Of a DNA stretch of 49,408 nt, positions 16,985 through 27,500 are shown piece after piece. The position numbers and the translations under genes are program-made. Every line of letters starts with the position of its first letter. Positions within the stretch are counted from its first letter, which is position 1. The DNA lies in the NCBI GenBank assembly GCA_945878115.1, contig CAMDVD010000024.1, forward strand, positions 1 to 49,408, read 5' to 3'. A model generated the notes under the pieces. The model had not been told where the DNA came from. It worked only from the letters and a program-made list of their open reading frames with translations, and did not search any database. This DNA is from Chitinophaga pinensis. GTDB taxonomy: Bacteria; Bacteroidota; Bacteroidia; Chitinophagales; Chitinophagaceae.

Positions 16985-18097
16985 CTAGGCGTTCGCCAAA
17001 TCAAAGTCGCTTTGCAAGCCAAACTCCTTCAATAATTTTACATGAGAAGCCAGTGCAGACCAATAACTATCATTGTAATGATATGGCACATTAAATTCTT
17101 TGGCAGTCTGTTCCACTATGTGCGCAATTTTCGGGTAATGAATATGGCAAATATCTGGGAATAGATGGTGTTCAATTTGATGGGTTAATCCACCAGCATA
17201 CCAAGTTAATAATTTATTGCTATGTCCAAAATCAGCAGTAGTCTCCATTTGATGGATAGCCCATTCATTTTCTATTTCGCCTTTTTCATTTGGCAAAGGG
17301 AATTTTGGTCCTTCTACTACGTGCGCCAATTGAAACACTGTAGACAATGTAAATCCTCCAATAGCATGCATCAACATGAATCCACCAACAATTAATCCAC
17401 CACCATATCCAAGCCACCAAATTGGAAGTACAAGCATGTATAAATAATAGAATAATTTTGTCGCGATCAATTTGAACAAATCAAAAGTTCTAGATTTTTT
17501 ATCGTTTTTATTTAATCCATTTTTTGAATAGGTATAAAACTGCTTATAATCTTTGATAAAAGTCCAACTCCATGTTGCCAAACAATAAGCGAAAAATGCA
17601 TACACGTGCTGGTATTTTTGGATTGGATGCCATTTAAAATGGGGCGACCATCGCATCTTCACACGAGGATTAATATCTTCATCTACATGGGTAATATTGG
17701 TGTATGTATGGTGCAAAATATTATGCTGAAATCGCCAATTCACATCAAAACCACCCAATAAATTAAGGGTGCTTCCCATGATCATATTTACAAATCTATT
17801 GTGGCTATAGGCGCCATGATTTGCATCGTGCATTACACTCATTCCCACACCTGCTACGCCAATGCCAGAAAGTGTAAAACAGCCTAAAACTCCCCACCAT
17901 GGCAAATGATAAACATAAATGGCAACAATTGGCAAGATATACATACACAATAAAACAATAGATTTTACAACCATTGCAGCATTGCCTTTCTTATCCAAAT
18001 TTCGTTCTTCAAAATAGGCGTCCACGCGATGTTTCAGGGTCTTCAAAAACTGTGTTTTGTCTTTATTGACAAATTTAATTCGTTTGATAGGTTCCAT
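16985..18097 (-). CDS. Membrane fatty-acid (acyl lipid) desaturase
   Basis: A 370-residue integral membrane di-iron enzyme that introduces a double bond into fatty acyl chains using O2 and an electron donor. The three His boxes are HDANH (90-94), HNILHH (125-130) and HQIEHH (306-311), with membrane spans around residues 45-90 and 200-260. The HQIEHH box resembles the front-end/delta-5, delta-6-type and DesA3-like group; regiospecificity is not readable. I chose ATG 18097 (MEPIKRIKF) because residues upstream do not look coding. No cytochrome b5 domain is fused. Confidence 0.9.
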   Translation of the reverse strand: MEPIKRIKFVNKDKTQFLKTLKHRVDAYFEERNLDKKGNAAMVVKSIVLLCMYILPIVAIYVYHLPWWGVLGCFTLSGIGVAGVGMSVMHDANHGAYSHNRFVNMIMGSTLNLLGGFDVNWRFQHNILHHTYTNITHVDEDINPRVKMRWSPHFKWHPIQKYQHVYAFFAYCLATWSWTFIKDYKQFYTYSKNGLNKNDKKSRTFDLFKLIATKLFYYLYMLVLPIWWLGYGGGLIVGGFMLMHAIGGFTLSTVFQLAHVVEGPKFPLPNEKGEIENEWAIHQMETTADFGHSNKLLTWYAGGLTHQIEHHLFPDICHIHYPKIAHIVEQTAKEFNVPYHYNDSYWSALASHVKLLKEFGLQSDFDLANA

Positions 18098-18277
18098 TAC
18101 GCGAAAATAGCTTATTAAATTGGAAGATGCTAGAGTTTTTAAAAAGTAATGAGATGGAAGCAAGCTAAGGGTGAATTTTCGACAAAAAAACAGTGCCGTT
18201 CAGACATTCAAATGCATGATATCCCATGGTTCGAAGGCACAAGCCATAGGTTAGTCTGAAGTAATTACTTGCAAATG

Positions 18278-18420
18278 GCCTTGGATAGTTTGGCGTTAAA
18301 AAAAATGGAGTGGTCGGCGAACAAATCGTCCCTGTCTGAGCAACCGACGTTAGGAGGATTGTGAGTTTGGACGATTTGTGTCGAGCGCGAACATTTTTTA
18401 GCGAAACTATCCACAGCCTT
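18278..18420. repeat. Long imperfect foldback (cruciform) element
   Basis: This element pairs with itself along most of its length. Arms include GGATAGTTT/AAACTATCC (18283-18291, 18404-18412), a GCGTTAAAAA/TTTTTAGCG-type inner arm, and ACAAATCGTCC/GGACGATTTGT (18321-18331, 18369-18379). The loop contains an AGGAGGATTGTG stretch. Similar foldbacks occur between genes in other Bacteroidota (recollection, not searched). Here it lies between two divergent genes and could block readthrough on both sides. Confidence 0.7.
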
Positions 18421-18529
18421 GATTTTTTGCTTCTTTTGTATCAAGACAAAAGAACAAAACATTCTTAGTAGCAACAATTTCGAATGCGTCATAAATTTAT
18501 TCTTTGTCCCTCCATTCCCATTTGAATAT

Positions 18530-18537
18530 TACATTTG
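18530..18537 (+). promoter_or_regulatory. -7 promoter element for the glycosyltransferase
   Basis: TACATTTG (TAnnTTTG) lies 16 bases before ATG 18554. A TTTG lies 23 bases upstream (18503-18506). The position argues for the 18554 start rather than the in-frame ATG at 18419. Confidence 0.5.
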
Positions 18538-18553
18538 GCATTCAAATAAATGC

Positions 18554-20167
18554 ATGGCCAAACTCATCAAAATTTTTTCTCCCTATTTGCCTTACAGCTT
18601 CTTTACCCTTTTCTTTTTATGTGGGATGTTGGCATTTCAAGATTACGGAATTGGCTGGGATGATGAATTCGCTAGAGTGCTAACCGGACGAGTGAATTTA
18701 AACTACATCACGAACTTAGATAAAACAACTTTATTGTTTGTCGCGGAAAAATACCATGGCCCATTTTTTGAAATACTATTGGCTTGTATGGAGAGAGGAT
18801 TCAAGATGACGGATACTGCCAACATCTATAGAATGAGACATCTTGTACTATTTCTTGTATTTTTCATGGCGGTAATTGCATTTTATAAAACAGCTATTAA
18901 AGTAGTTGGCAAAGAATATGCTCTCATGGCTTGTTTATTTTTAGTACTCTCACCACGAATATTTGCCGAATCCTTTTATAATTCGAAAGACCTAGTATTC
19001 ATGTCATTCTTTATTTTCAATTTGTATTCATTTATTCAATTCTTTGAAAAACGAAATTGGGTTTGGGCTATTATACACGGCATTCTTACCGCATTTCTGA
19101 TCGATATCCGAATTCTAGGATTACTCATACCTATTCTTACTTGCGGCTATTGGATAGTGCTTACTTGCACGAATACGATTCAAAAAAAAGATGGTTTAAA
19201 GCTGCTGATTTATCTCTGCGTTTCTGTTGCATTCATCATACTCTGTTGGCCCATATTATGGGAAGGTCCCATCTACCATTTTAAACAAGCCTTCCTCGAA
19301 ATGAAAAAATACAATTGGGATTGTGGCGTACTCTATGCAGGGAATCGTATACCCGCAACAAAACTCCCATGGCATTATTTGATTTTGTGGATACTCATTT
19401 CAACGCCTCTACTCTACTTATTTTTATTTTTTATTGGCACAGGACAGTTCATCCAATCTTCCTTCAAAAATGGCATTACCTCTTTTCTGCAGAATACCAA
19501 CATCAATAGTGTAGTGATATTATTTTTTGTCCCCTTAATTGCAATCATCGCCATGAAATCCATTGTTTATGATGGATGGAGACATGTCTATTTTATTTAT
19601 CCCATGTTTATATTGATTGCAATACTCGGTTTACAAACAGCATGGATATGGAGTAAAAAATACAAATGGGGAACTAGGATAGTCGGTAGTTTAGTCGCTA
19701 TCAACCTCTTATCTGTTTCTTTTTGGATGATAAAAAATCACCCTTTTCAAAATACATTTTTCAATGAATTGACGCTGCTTACAACCCACGATATGCCCCA
19801 TCGTTTTGAATTAGATTATTGGGGGCTTTCCTACAAACAAGCGGAAGAATATCTTTTAAAGACAACTCCCAGAGATTCTAAAATTAAAATTGCTGTTGCA
19901 AACTACCCTGGCGAATTAAATCTCTTGACACATCCAAAAGCAGATAGAGAGCGATTTAAACTCTACCCTCGAGATAGTTTAGGTTACGATTATTTTATCA
20001 GCAATTTTAGATTCGAAGAAACTCCTACCGATTTGCAAGTGGTGAAATTATTTATGGTCGATAATTATCCGATTATTGGTATTTATAAACCCCATACGGC
20101 TTCGCCAAATTCTAAATCCCAAATCGCAAATCCGAAATTCCAAATCCCGAATTCCAAATCCCATTAA
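18554..20167 (+). CDS. GT-C fold membrane glycosyltransferase (family 39-like)
   Basis: A 537-residue polytopic membrane protein. The start MAKLIKIFSP precedes the first membrane span. The first loop carries the acidic motif GIGWDDEF (Asp36, Asp37), the site where GT-C enzymes bind the lipid-phosphate sugar. The next conserved block SPRIFAESFYNSKD is typical of ArnT/PMT-like GT39 relatives. About 10 further hydrophobic spans follow, then a soluble C-terminal part. It probably transfers a sugar from a polyprenyl-phosphate donor to a protein or lipid in the periplasm; the acceptor is unknown. The last ~20 residues (SKSQIANPKFQIPNSKSH) come from a DNA repeat and are probably an add-on tail. Confidence 0.85.
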   Translation: MAKLIKIFSPYLPYSFFTLFFLCGMLAFQDYGIGWDDEFARVLTGRVNLNYITNLDKTTLLFVAEKYHGPFFEILLACMERGFKMTDTANIYRMRHLVLFLVFFMAVIAFYKTAIKVVGKEYALMACLFLVLSPRIFAESFYNSKDLVFMSFFIFNLYSFIQFFEKRNWVWAIIHGILTAFLIDIRILGLLIPILTCGYWIVLTCTNTIQKKDGLKLLIYLCVSVAFIILCWPILWEGPIYHFKQAFLEMKKYNWDCGVLYAGNRIPATKLPWHYLILWILISTPLLYLFLFFIGTGQFIQSSFKNGITSFLQNTNINSVVILFFVPLIAIIAMKSIVYDGWRHVYFIYPMFILIAILGLQTAWIWSKKYKWGTRIVGSLVAINLLSVSFWMIKNHPFQNTFFNELTLLTTHDMPHRFELDYWGLSYKQAEEYLLKTTPRDSKIKIAVANYPGELNLLTHPKADRERFKLYPRDSLGYDYFISNFRFEETPTDLQVVKLFMVDNYPIIGIYKPHTASPNSKSQIANPKFQIPNSKSH

Positions 20168-20192
20168 TCCAAATGTAAAATCCAAAATCACT
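20106..20192. repeat. AAATCC/AAATTCC tandem-like repeat overlapping a gene end
   Basis: Near-tandem units of the type CCAAATTC/CCAAATCCC run through the last codons of the glycosyltransferase and 25 bases past its stop. They encode the tail residues SKSQIANPKFQIPNSKS. A similar run lies inside the T9SS tail of the gene ending at 31601 (31433-31470). Bases 20193-20344 hold no recognised feature. Confidence 0.65.
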
Positions 20193-20344
20193 TGCTTTTC
20201 GATTGTTGTCGCACCAACCGAAACCAGATGCACTGCGTTTATATCCCCACAAAGCTCAGCAAATGCTCCTAACCAACAACAATTTCATAAAATTTAACTT
20301 TAAAAAACAGTTTCCATTTAGCTATGTCTTAAATTGCGACTTAT

Positions 20345-23300
20345 ATGAACAATTACGACTTGTTGATTAGTAAATTAGATGCCTTCATTAGAAAGTACTA
20401 TGCCAATAAATTAATTCGAGGCATACTTATTTTTTTAGCTTGCGCCATTGCCTATTATATTTTGGTGAGTGTTGGAGAATACTACTTTTATTTTCCTTCT
20501 TGGTTGCGATATACCTTATTGGGCATTTTTATTCTGATTGGTGGTTTTGCTGCCGTACAACTTGTCTTGCTTCCTTTTTTGCAAATGCAAAAATTAGGTA
20601 AGACTATTTCTCATGAACAAGCTGCGAATATTATTGGGATTCACTTTCAGGATGTGCAAGATAAATTACTCAATGTATTGCAACTCAAACAAAGAATCAA
20701 TGAAACCAAAAGCCAAGATTTATTGCTTGCCAGTATAGATCAAAGGACCAGTGAATTATCGCCACTTCCATTTCAAACTGCCATTAATTTTTCTAAAAAT
20801 AAAAAATACTTACCTTACTTACTACCGCCTGCCATTTTATTTGCAGCCATTCTTTTAATAGCGCCAAACATCTTTAAAGAATCAGCGTTTCGATTACTTT
20901 CTCCATCCCATCAATTCATTCCGCCAGCACCATTTACGTTTGAATTACTAACCAAAAAATTGAATGTCACCCAGTTTGATGATATTGAAATAATCACTCG
21001 TACACAAGGAAAAATAATTCCAGAACAAGTGATGGTTGAATACAATGGGCAACAAGTGGTGATGCAGCATAAAGAAAAAAATACATTCACACATACCTTT
21101 TACAAAGTAGCGAAAGATGTAGATTTTAATTTTACATCCAGCGGATTCAGTAGTACAAAATATAAAATAAAAACCTTACAAAAACCAGTCATCAAACAAT
21201 TCAAAGTATCTGTCGATTATCCGGATTATACTGGTCGTAAAGATGAGATGTTAGACAATATCGGCGACATCATTGCACCACAAGGCACCACTTTACGATG
21301 GGCTTTTAATACAGAACATACCGACAATATGCAATTCGCTTTGGGCAATGGAACGCCTACTTCCATGATACATACAGGCAATCAGTTTTTTTACAATTAC
21401 CGTTTTATGAGAGATACTACCTACAGTGTTTTGATATCCAATCAACAAGTACAAAAAATGGATTCATTACATTACAATGTATCGATTATTCCTGATCAAA
21501 TGCCTTCCATCAATGTGCAACAATACAATGATTCTTTAACTGGCGAATATGTACTTTTTGTTGGTGAAGCAGGCGATGATTATGGCATTCGATCCATCTC
21601 TTTAAATTATGCCATTCAACATACCAATGAAAATGGCAATGCACTGGGGCCTGTAAAAAATGGGTCAATTCCTGTTCCAAATACCGGTGGCACATTCGCT
21701 CAGTTTAATCAATTTCTACAAATAGATGAATTGAATTTACAAGCAGGTGATATGCTTACTTACAACTTTTCAGTTTGTGATAATGATGCTGTCAATGGTA
21801 GCAAATGCACCAAAAGTGTAACCTTCAATTATGAAAAACCAAGTGCAAAAAAATTAGATTCTTTGATTGAGAAAAAGCAAGAAGAAGTTACCAAAGACTT
21901 AAACAATGTTGCCAAAGACAATGACAAAGTAGATAAAGACATTAAAAAATTACAAGAAAAATTATTGCAAAAAGATGAGTTAGATTTTAATGATAAGAAG
22001 GTGATGGAAGAGATGAAAGAGCGGAATGATAATTTGCAAAAGCAAATAGAAAATGTCCAAAAGAAATTTGAACAAAACAACAAACAATCTAAGGACAAAA
22101 ACTATTCCGAAGAAACAAAAGAGAAACAAGAAAATTTAGAAAATCTATTAGATGAATTAAAAAATAAACAATTAGATGAGCGCATGAAAAAAATGGAAGA
22201 GCTCATGAAGTTATTGGATAAAGACAAGCTTTTTGAGCAGCTCAAACAAATGGAGCAAGATGATAAGTTGATGGAAAAAGACTTGGATAGAATGGTGGAA
22301 TTGATGAAGCAATTGGAGCGTGATATGCGCATGGAGGACATTGCTAAAAAAGCAGCAGACTTAGCAAAAAAGCAAGATGATTTGAATAAAGAAACGGATG
22401 CGCATACCAAGCCAGAAGCGGAGTTGAAGAAGAAGCAAGATGATTTGAACAAAGAAATGGATGCCTTGAAAAAGGATATTGCGGAGATGGAAAAAGTGAA
22501 TGAGCAAATGGAGAATAAGGCGGACTTAAAGGAGATGAAAGAAGAAGAGCAAAATGCGGAAAAAGAAATGAACAATAGTTCGGATGAATTAAAAAGTGGG
22601 AATAGCAATAAGGCTTCTAAAGCACAAAAGAAAGCGAAAGAAAGTTTGGAAAAGTTAGCGAAAAAAATGGAAGAAGAAGCTGGTGGTGGTGATGAAGATG
22701 AATTGGAAATTAATATTAAAGCGGTTAGACAAATCCTACAGAATTTAATTCGCATGTCTTTCTCGCAAGAAGATTTAATTCATTTGGTGCAAACAACAGG
22801 AATCGCCGATCCAAATTTTGTTGCCAATATTCAAACGCAACAAAAGCTAAAAACGGATGGCAATATGATAGCCGATAGTTTATTTGCATTGAGTAAAAAA
22901 TTATCCATGTTGTCGTCTACCGTCAATAAAGAAATTGATGGCATCAATAGAAATATGGATGGTGCCATTGCGAGTTTAGAGCAACGACAAACACCTCAAG
23001 CTAGCGTGAATCAACAGTATGTGATGACTGGTGCAAATAATTTAGCCTTAATGTTGAATGAAGTATTACAACAATTGATGCAACAACAAGCTGAACAAAT
23101 GAAGGAAGGAGAAGGCAGTAAATCGTGCAAGAAACCTGGTGGCAAACCATCTAAAAAACCAGGCAAAGGCGTGGGTATGCAACTAGGTGACATTATGAGT
23201 AAACAACAAAAATTAGGAAGTGCGATGGAACAACTTCTCAAAAAAATGGGCAATAAACCTGGACAAAAACCTGGTGATAAACCCGGCGACAAACCGGGAG

Positions 23301-23812
23301 ATAAACCTGGTCAAAAGCCTGGTGACAAACCGGGCAAAGATGGGAAGGACGGCAAGTCTGGCGATCAAGGTGAAAGTGAAGAAGGCGGTGGCGAATCGGA
23401 ACAAATGGCGAGAATAGCAGCGCAACAAGCTGCCTTGAGAAAGCAATTGAATGATATCAATAATGAACTTCGTAAAGATGGTAAAAGCAATCCAAACTTA
23501 ACCAAAATACAAGCCGATATGGATCGCAACGAAACCGAAATTGTGAACAAAAGAATGACACAAGATATGCTTCGTCGCCAATCCGAAATCATGACCAGAT
23601 TAATGGAAGCGAAAGATGCCATTCGCCAACAAGAACAAGGCGATGAAAGAGAATCCAATGCTGGTAAAGATGGCGTAAAAGAAATTCCGCAACAGTTGAA
23701 AGACGTTTTAAAAAATAAACAATCCATCATTGATTATTACAAAACCGTCCCTGCTGAGTTAAAGCCTTATTACAAACAATTGGTAGAAGAATATTTCAAA
23801 AAGATTAAGTAG
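20345..23812 (+). CDS. DUF4175-like membrane and coiled-coil protein
   Basis: A 1155-residue protein. Two adjacent membrane spans (~23-82) and a third (~157-180) anchor a beta-rich periplasmic-type region (~190-490). A long Lys/Glu-rich, heptad-patterned coiled coil (~498-790) follows, then a helical segment, a Gly/Pro/Lys linker of seven 4-residue repeats (NKPG/QKPG/DKPG, ~970-997) and a C-terminal helical domain ending in KPYYKQLVEEYFKK. This layout matches DUF4175-family proteins in Bacteroidota; the role is unknown and an envelope or structural job is only inferred. No Walker A motif is evident. Start at 20345 gives the first membrane span at the expected place. Confidence 0.85.
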   Translation: MNNYDLLISKLDAFIRKYYANKLIRGILIFLACAIAYYILVSVGEYYFYFPSWLRYTLLGIFILIGGFAAVQLVLLPFLQMQKLGKTISHEQAANIIGIHFQDVQDKLLNVLQLKQRINETKSQDLLLASIDQRTSELSPLPFQTAINFSKNKKYLPYLLPPAILFAAILLIAPNIFKESAFRLLSPSHQFIPPAPFTFELLTKKLNVTQFDDIEIITRTQGKIIPEQVMVEYNGQQVVMQHKEKNTFTHTFYKVAKDVDFNFTSSGFSSTKYKIKTLQKPVIKQFKVSVDYPDYTGRKDEMLDNIGDIIAPQGTTLRWAFNTEHTDNMQFALGNGTPTSMIHTGNQFFYNYRFMRDTTYSVLISNQQVQKMDSLHYNVSIIPDQMPSINVQQYNDSLTGEYVLFVGEAGDDYGIRSISLNYAIQHTNENGNALGPVKNGSIPVPNTGGTFAQFNQFLQIDELNLQAGDMLTYNFSVCDNDAVNGSKCTKSVTFNYEKPSAKKLDSLIEKKQEEVTKDLNNVAKDNDKVDKDIKKLQEKLLQKDELDFNDKKVMEEMKERNDNLQKQIENVQKKFEQNNKQSKDKNYSEETKEKQENLENLLDELKNKQLDERMKKMEELMKLLDKDKLFEQLKQMEQDDKLMEKDLDRMVELMKQLERDMRMEDIAKKAADLAKKQDDLNKETDAHTKPEAELKKKQDDLNKEMDALKKDIAEMEKVNEQMENKADLKEMKEEEQNAEKEMNNSSDELKSGNSNKASKAQKKAKESLEKLAKKMEEEAGGGDEDELEINIKAVRQILQNLIRMSFSQEDLIHLVQTTGIADPNFVANIQTQQKLKTDGNMIADSLFALSKKLSMLSSTVNKEIDGINRNMDGAIASLEQRQTPQASVNQQYVMTGANNLALMLNEVLQQLMQQQAEQMKEGEGSKSCKKPGGKPSKKPGKGVGMQLGDIMSKQQKLGSAMEQLLKKMGNKPGQKPGDKPGDKPGDKPGQKPGDKPGKDGKDGKSGDQGESEEGGGESEQMARIAAQQAALRKQLNDINNELRKDGKSNPNLTKIQADMDRNETEIVNKRMTQDMLRRQSEIMTRLMEAKDAIRQQEQGDERESNAGKDGVKEIPQQLKDVLKNKQSIIDYYKTVPAELKPYYKQLVEEYFKKIK
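23252..23335 (+). repeat. Seven 12-bp coding repeats (xKPG)
   Basis: Seven in-frame 12-base units of the form (A/C/G)A(T/C/A)AA(A/G)CC(T/C/G)GG(A/C/T) encode NKPG, QKPG, DKPG, DKPG, DKPG, QKPG and DKPG. The third bases vary, so the array is not recently expanded. It forms a flexible, basic-acidic linker. Confidence 0.8.
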
Positions 23813-23869
23813 GCTAAGGTAGTATTGAGTAGTTAGTAGTTAGTATTTAGATGGGATGTGACTAACTTC

Positions 23870-24045
23870 AATTTATGCTTACGCCTTTTTACTTTCGACA
23901 TACACCTTACCCCTTACGACTTACTCCTTACGCCTTACTACTTACGACTTTTTACTTTTTACTCAAGACTTACCCCTTACTCCTTACGACTTACGACTTT
24001 CGACTTTTTACTTTTTACTTTCTACTAAAATCTCACTACTAACTA
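23870..24045. repeat. Heptanucleotide-like tandem array (CTTACGA variants)
   Basis: A run of short units such as CTTACGA, CTTACTC, CCTTACG and CTTTTTA repeats every 7 or so bases over about 170 bases. A small block of the same kind is near 15895-15935. It lies after the DUF4175 gene and carries no open frame worth calling. Confidence 0.6.
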
Positions 24046-24052
24046 CTATTGG

Positions 24053-24135
24053 ACGTTCCCCTACGGGCCGGGCTATCACTGCAATCTTTTTTTGAAGAAA
24101 AAAAAGGATTTCCGTTCTATCCGTAACGCAATGTG
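24053..24135 (+). repeat. Palindromic 'GGATTTCC' element, plus orientation
   Basis: It reads GGACGTTCCCCTACGGGCCG, CTGCAATCTTTTTTTG, AAAAAAAGGATTTCCG and TATCCGTAACGCAATG. The order of parts equals that at 41672-41762, with a shorter hairpin core. Downstream, 24136-24528 holds only a GC-rich hairpin (24384-24402, GCCCGCGC...GCGTGGGC then TTTT), possibly terminator-like, and no gene. Confidence 0.65.
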
Positions 24136-24383
24136 CTGATGAAGAAATTTGAATATATCAGGAAATGTTGAAGTGAATTTCAAAAGGTTTTCTAAAAAAA
24201 TTTGTTGGCGTGAAAAGGAGTATTACATTTATGGAAGATTGAATGATGATTAATGATTTCTCTTTGTAGAGAAATTTAAAAATACAGCTCTTTAAAAATT
24301 TTGATTTGCGTTTGAATATAACGTGCTTTATAAAGAAAACTCGACACTTTCTAAATTACAATCATAAGCAAGATATATGCAAC

Positions 24384-24402
24384 GCCCGCGCGCAGCGTGG
24401 GC
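24384..24402 (+). terminator. GC-rich hairpin with T-run
   Basis: GCCCGCGC and GCGTGGGC pair with one wobble around a three-base loop, followed by TTTT. It is the most GC-rich spot in this AT-rich gap. It lies ~570 bases after the DUF4175 stop and ~130 before the next gene, so the role is unsure. Confidence 0.35.
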
Positions 24403-24528
24403 TTTTGCATTTGCTTTGATTGTGGGTATGTCGAGTACCTCTGTATTGAGTTCATGTTAAAAGCCCATGTTGCACGAACAGGCAGTATAGGAAGAAAATA
24501 TGTTTCTTAACCATTAAAAATAAATGCC

Positions 24529-27500
24529 ATGAACAGAAAATTAACCTTAGTGAATTCATTGAAATTATTGCTTGTTCTCTTTTTTTGTAGCTTGCAAAAG
24601 AATGTTTTTGCACAGGCAAATTTTGGAGGAAGAACGGCAGACACCTTAAATTTGGTTGTCGATTTCGGTGCAGATTCAACTGGCGCAATTGATGCCTCAT
24701 ATGCACTTATAAAAGCCTCGCGATATATTGAAAATAAATGGAAAAAGAGTGGGGATACACTATTGCCAAGCGACCCTCCAAATATTAATTATGATTCAAA
24801 TTATGTTCGCTTAGAGATTCCATCTGGTACTTATAAAGTTGGAAAAGAAATCAGTTTTTTGAGTATCCCATATGATACCTTTTATGTAAACTCAACAAAC
24901 AACCCAGGTACTAAGATATTAAAATATAGTACAATTTATGGTTCTGGAAATAATAGAGAAGGAATTACAATAGAGACTGGTTGGAATTCTTGTATATCAA
25001 AATATTTATCAAAACGATACTCTGGTACACAGTTGTTTAATATTACAAATGCTTCAACTGATTCTATTAACAGGGTAGATGGTGTGGAGATAATTGGAAT
25101 TGGAAGTACAAAACCTGTATTCAAGTATGCCGACAGTATACATGTAGGGTGGATGGATACATTAGGAAACCCTGTTGATACTACAACCAATCAATGTGGG
25201 AATTTATGGCCTTTACACCACCAATCAGCTAATCTTTTTTATGTAGAATTTTGTAACAATATAAAAATAAGCAATATAGAAATAGATGGAAATATACGCT
25301 ACGCATTATATATGGGGTCTGGATCAGATGGCTATCAAGGAGGCGCATTTGGATTAAGACTCAATGCCAAACATATATCATTAGATCGTTTATATATTCA
25401 TCATATGCAAGACGATGGCATTTATTTGACAGACCAGGACAGCCTTAGCCAAACTTATCTTGTGGCTGATAGTATTGTATCACAGTATAACAGAAGAACT
25501 GGGTTTACATGGAGTATTGGTGATAGTATTATAGTAAAAAATAGTAAATTCAATAATATAGGCAGAGACACAAGCATTCTACAATCAGGCAGAATTTTAG
25601 AAACTAACCCTAATGTTGGAATTGATATTGAATATCAAAATGAATTCCTTGATTCAATACAATACCAACATAAATATCTAATCAGAAATGGATATTTTAT
25701 TAATTGTGAATTCCTCAATTCTAGAGGTCGTTGCGTTGAAAATAATTATACCAGTCAAGCAGGAGTAAGAACTAAAAATATTAATTTCAAGAATTGTACA
25801 TTTCATAAAATAGATGGATGGGGATTATGGTGTCATGGCAATAAATTTACATTCGATAGTTGTAAAATTTATTGCTCCATTGTGCACAGTGGGTTCGGGG
25901 ATTCATTGAACGAAGAAACTAAATATAAGAATTGCCAATTTGAAGACAAGCCTTATGGAGGAAAACACATGATAGATGGAGATAAATTAGTTCATATTGA
26001 CGGCTATAAAAAAACACTTTTTCAAAATTGTACATTTACTGTAAACGATAAAAAGCGAGACTTCTTTTTTTTGAATTGGAATAACTCAATGCCAAAAACA
26101 GATTGGACAGTTTTTGATAATGATACTTTCATTTATAATAATCTTGGCAGACCAATGCCTGATGAGGGATCTCTTATGGAGGGCATTAAATTCAGGGGGC
26201 ATAATACTATAAAAAACACATTGAATGGATTGAATTCATTTCACATTATGAAGACAAAACATACTGTATTGGAAGGAAGTAGCGACCCATGTAAAGCTAA
26301 TACACTTATCTTTGAAGGACAAGTACAACATATTATGAATGGAGATGCTGTCGATACTTTTAATATTGGAAACCAAATAAGCAACGCAGATGGCTATGCA
26401 GAATATAAGGTAGATAATAAAGCACTTCTTGTTGTAGACTCAAACGTAAGAGTAGAAATAGGCACTCATTCAGGCTTGCAGATAATGAAAGGGGGCTCTT
26501 TATATAATGGCGGCAAGTATTATTTGGATGGCGGGCAAATGATTCTTCATCCTGAGAGCTTTGTTTTTATGCAAATAGGTCACGTAAGGTATGAAGATGG
26601 CAGTGCCAATCATAATTCACTGTTTTATATCGATAAAAATTGCAACCCTAATAATGCAACTATTTCACCCATTTGGAGTAACGGTATTGGTTATGGTACA
26701 GGAACTACAACACCCATTGGGAGCATTAATTCGTTCTTAGGGGATTTTAATAACGGTACTTGGACTAAGCCATGTATTCAAGGTAAGCACCATATAATTG
26801 ATGCAGCAATACCAGCTTCGCAATGTTCTCCACTCTATACAAATATAATAAGCAGTAACTCCATATCCATATTATACAATAAAACAGTCTCTTGTTTTGG
26901 TACGGGAACTGCCGCATTTAATTTTAAAATAGTTGGCGGCACAGCACCATACAGCGATACCCTTGATGGTGCTTATACAACCGACACAAGTTTCGCAAGC
27001 ATTGCTACTGGCAATCATACATTAAAAGTAAAAGATTCAAATGGTTGTGTTGAAACTTTTAATATTAATATCGATACCATTTTTCAATACAAAATAATAA
27101 AAGGTTGTGTAGCAGGAAGCGATGCGAAATTCAGCACAAATGCCTGTTCGCAACCGAGTTATACTGCGCCTTCAGGAGCTGCAGTTAGTTATAATAGCGG
27201 TACCAAAACATTCAGCGTAAACAAAGCAGGAACCTATACGCTAACATCAGGTGGTGTTACACTTTCCTTCTATATAGGACGTTGCGACACTTGCAGTATT
27301 GCCGATAGTACAGCACAATGGTATCCGCCTGATAGTAGCATCAGCTCTATCTTTTCGGATGGCATAGCACCTTCATCAGCCATTGTATTGAGCGGCATTA
27401 TACATGTAGATACAACGCTTTATATTTACAATAATGACCATGTTTTTTTGACAGCGAATACGCAATTTATTGTAGACAGTAATCATTCGATGATAGTCAA

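Noticed and set aside
20076-20297. Frames over the glycosyltransferase end and downstream (73 residues plus, 61 minus)
   Set aside because: They are translations of the AAATCC-type repeat in other frames.
22102-22755. 217-residue Ser/Phe-rich minus-strand frame
   Set aside because: It is the antisense of the Lys/Glu-rich coiled coil of the DUF4175-like protein, a known cause of false frames.
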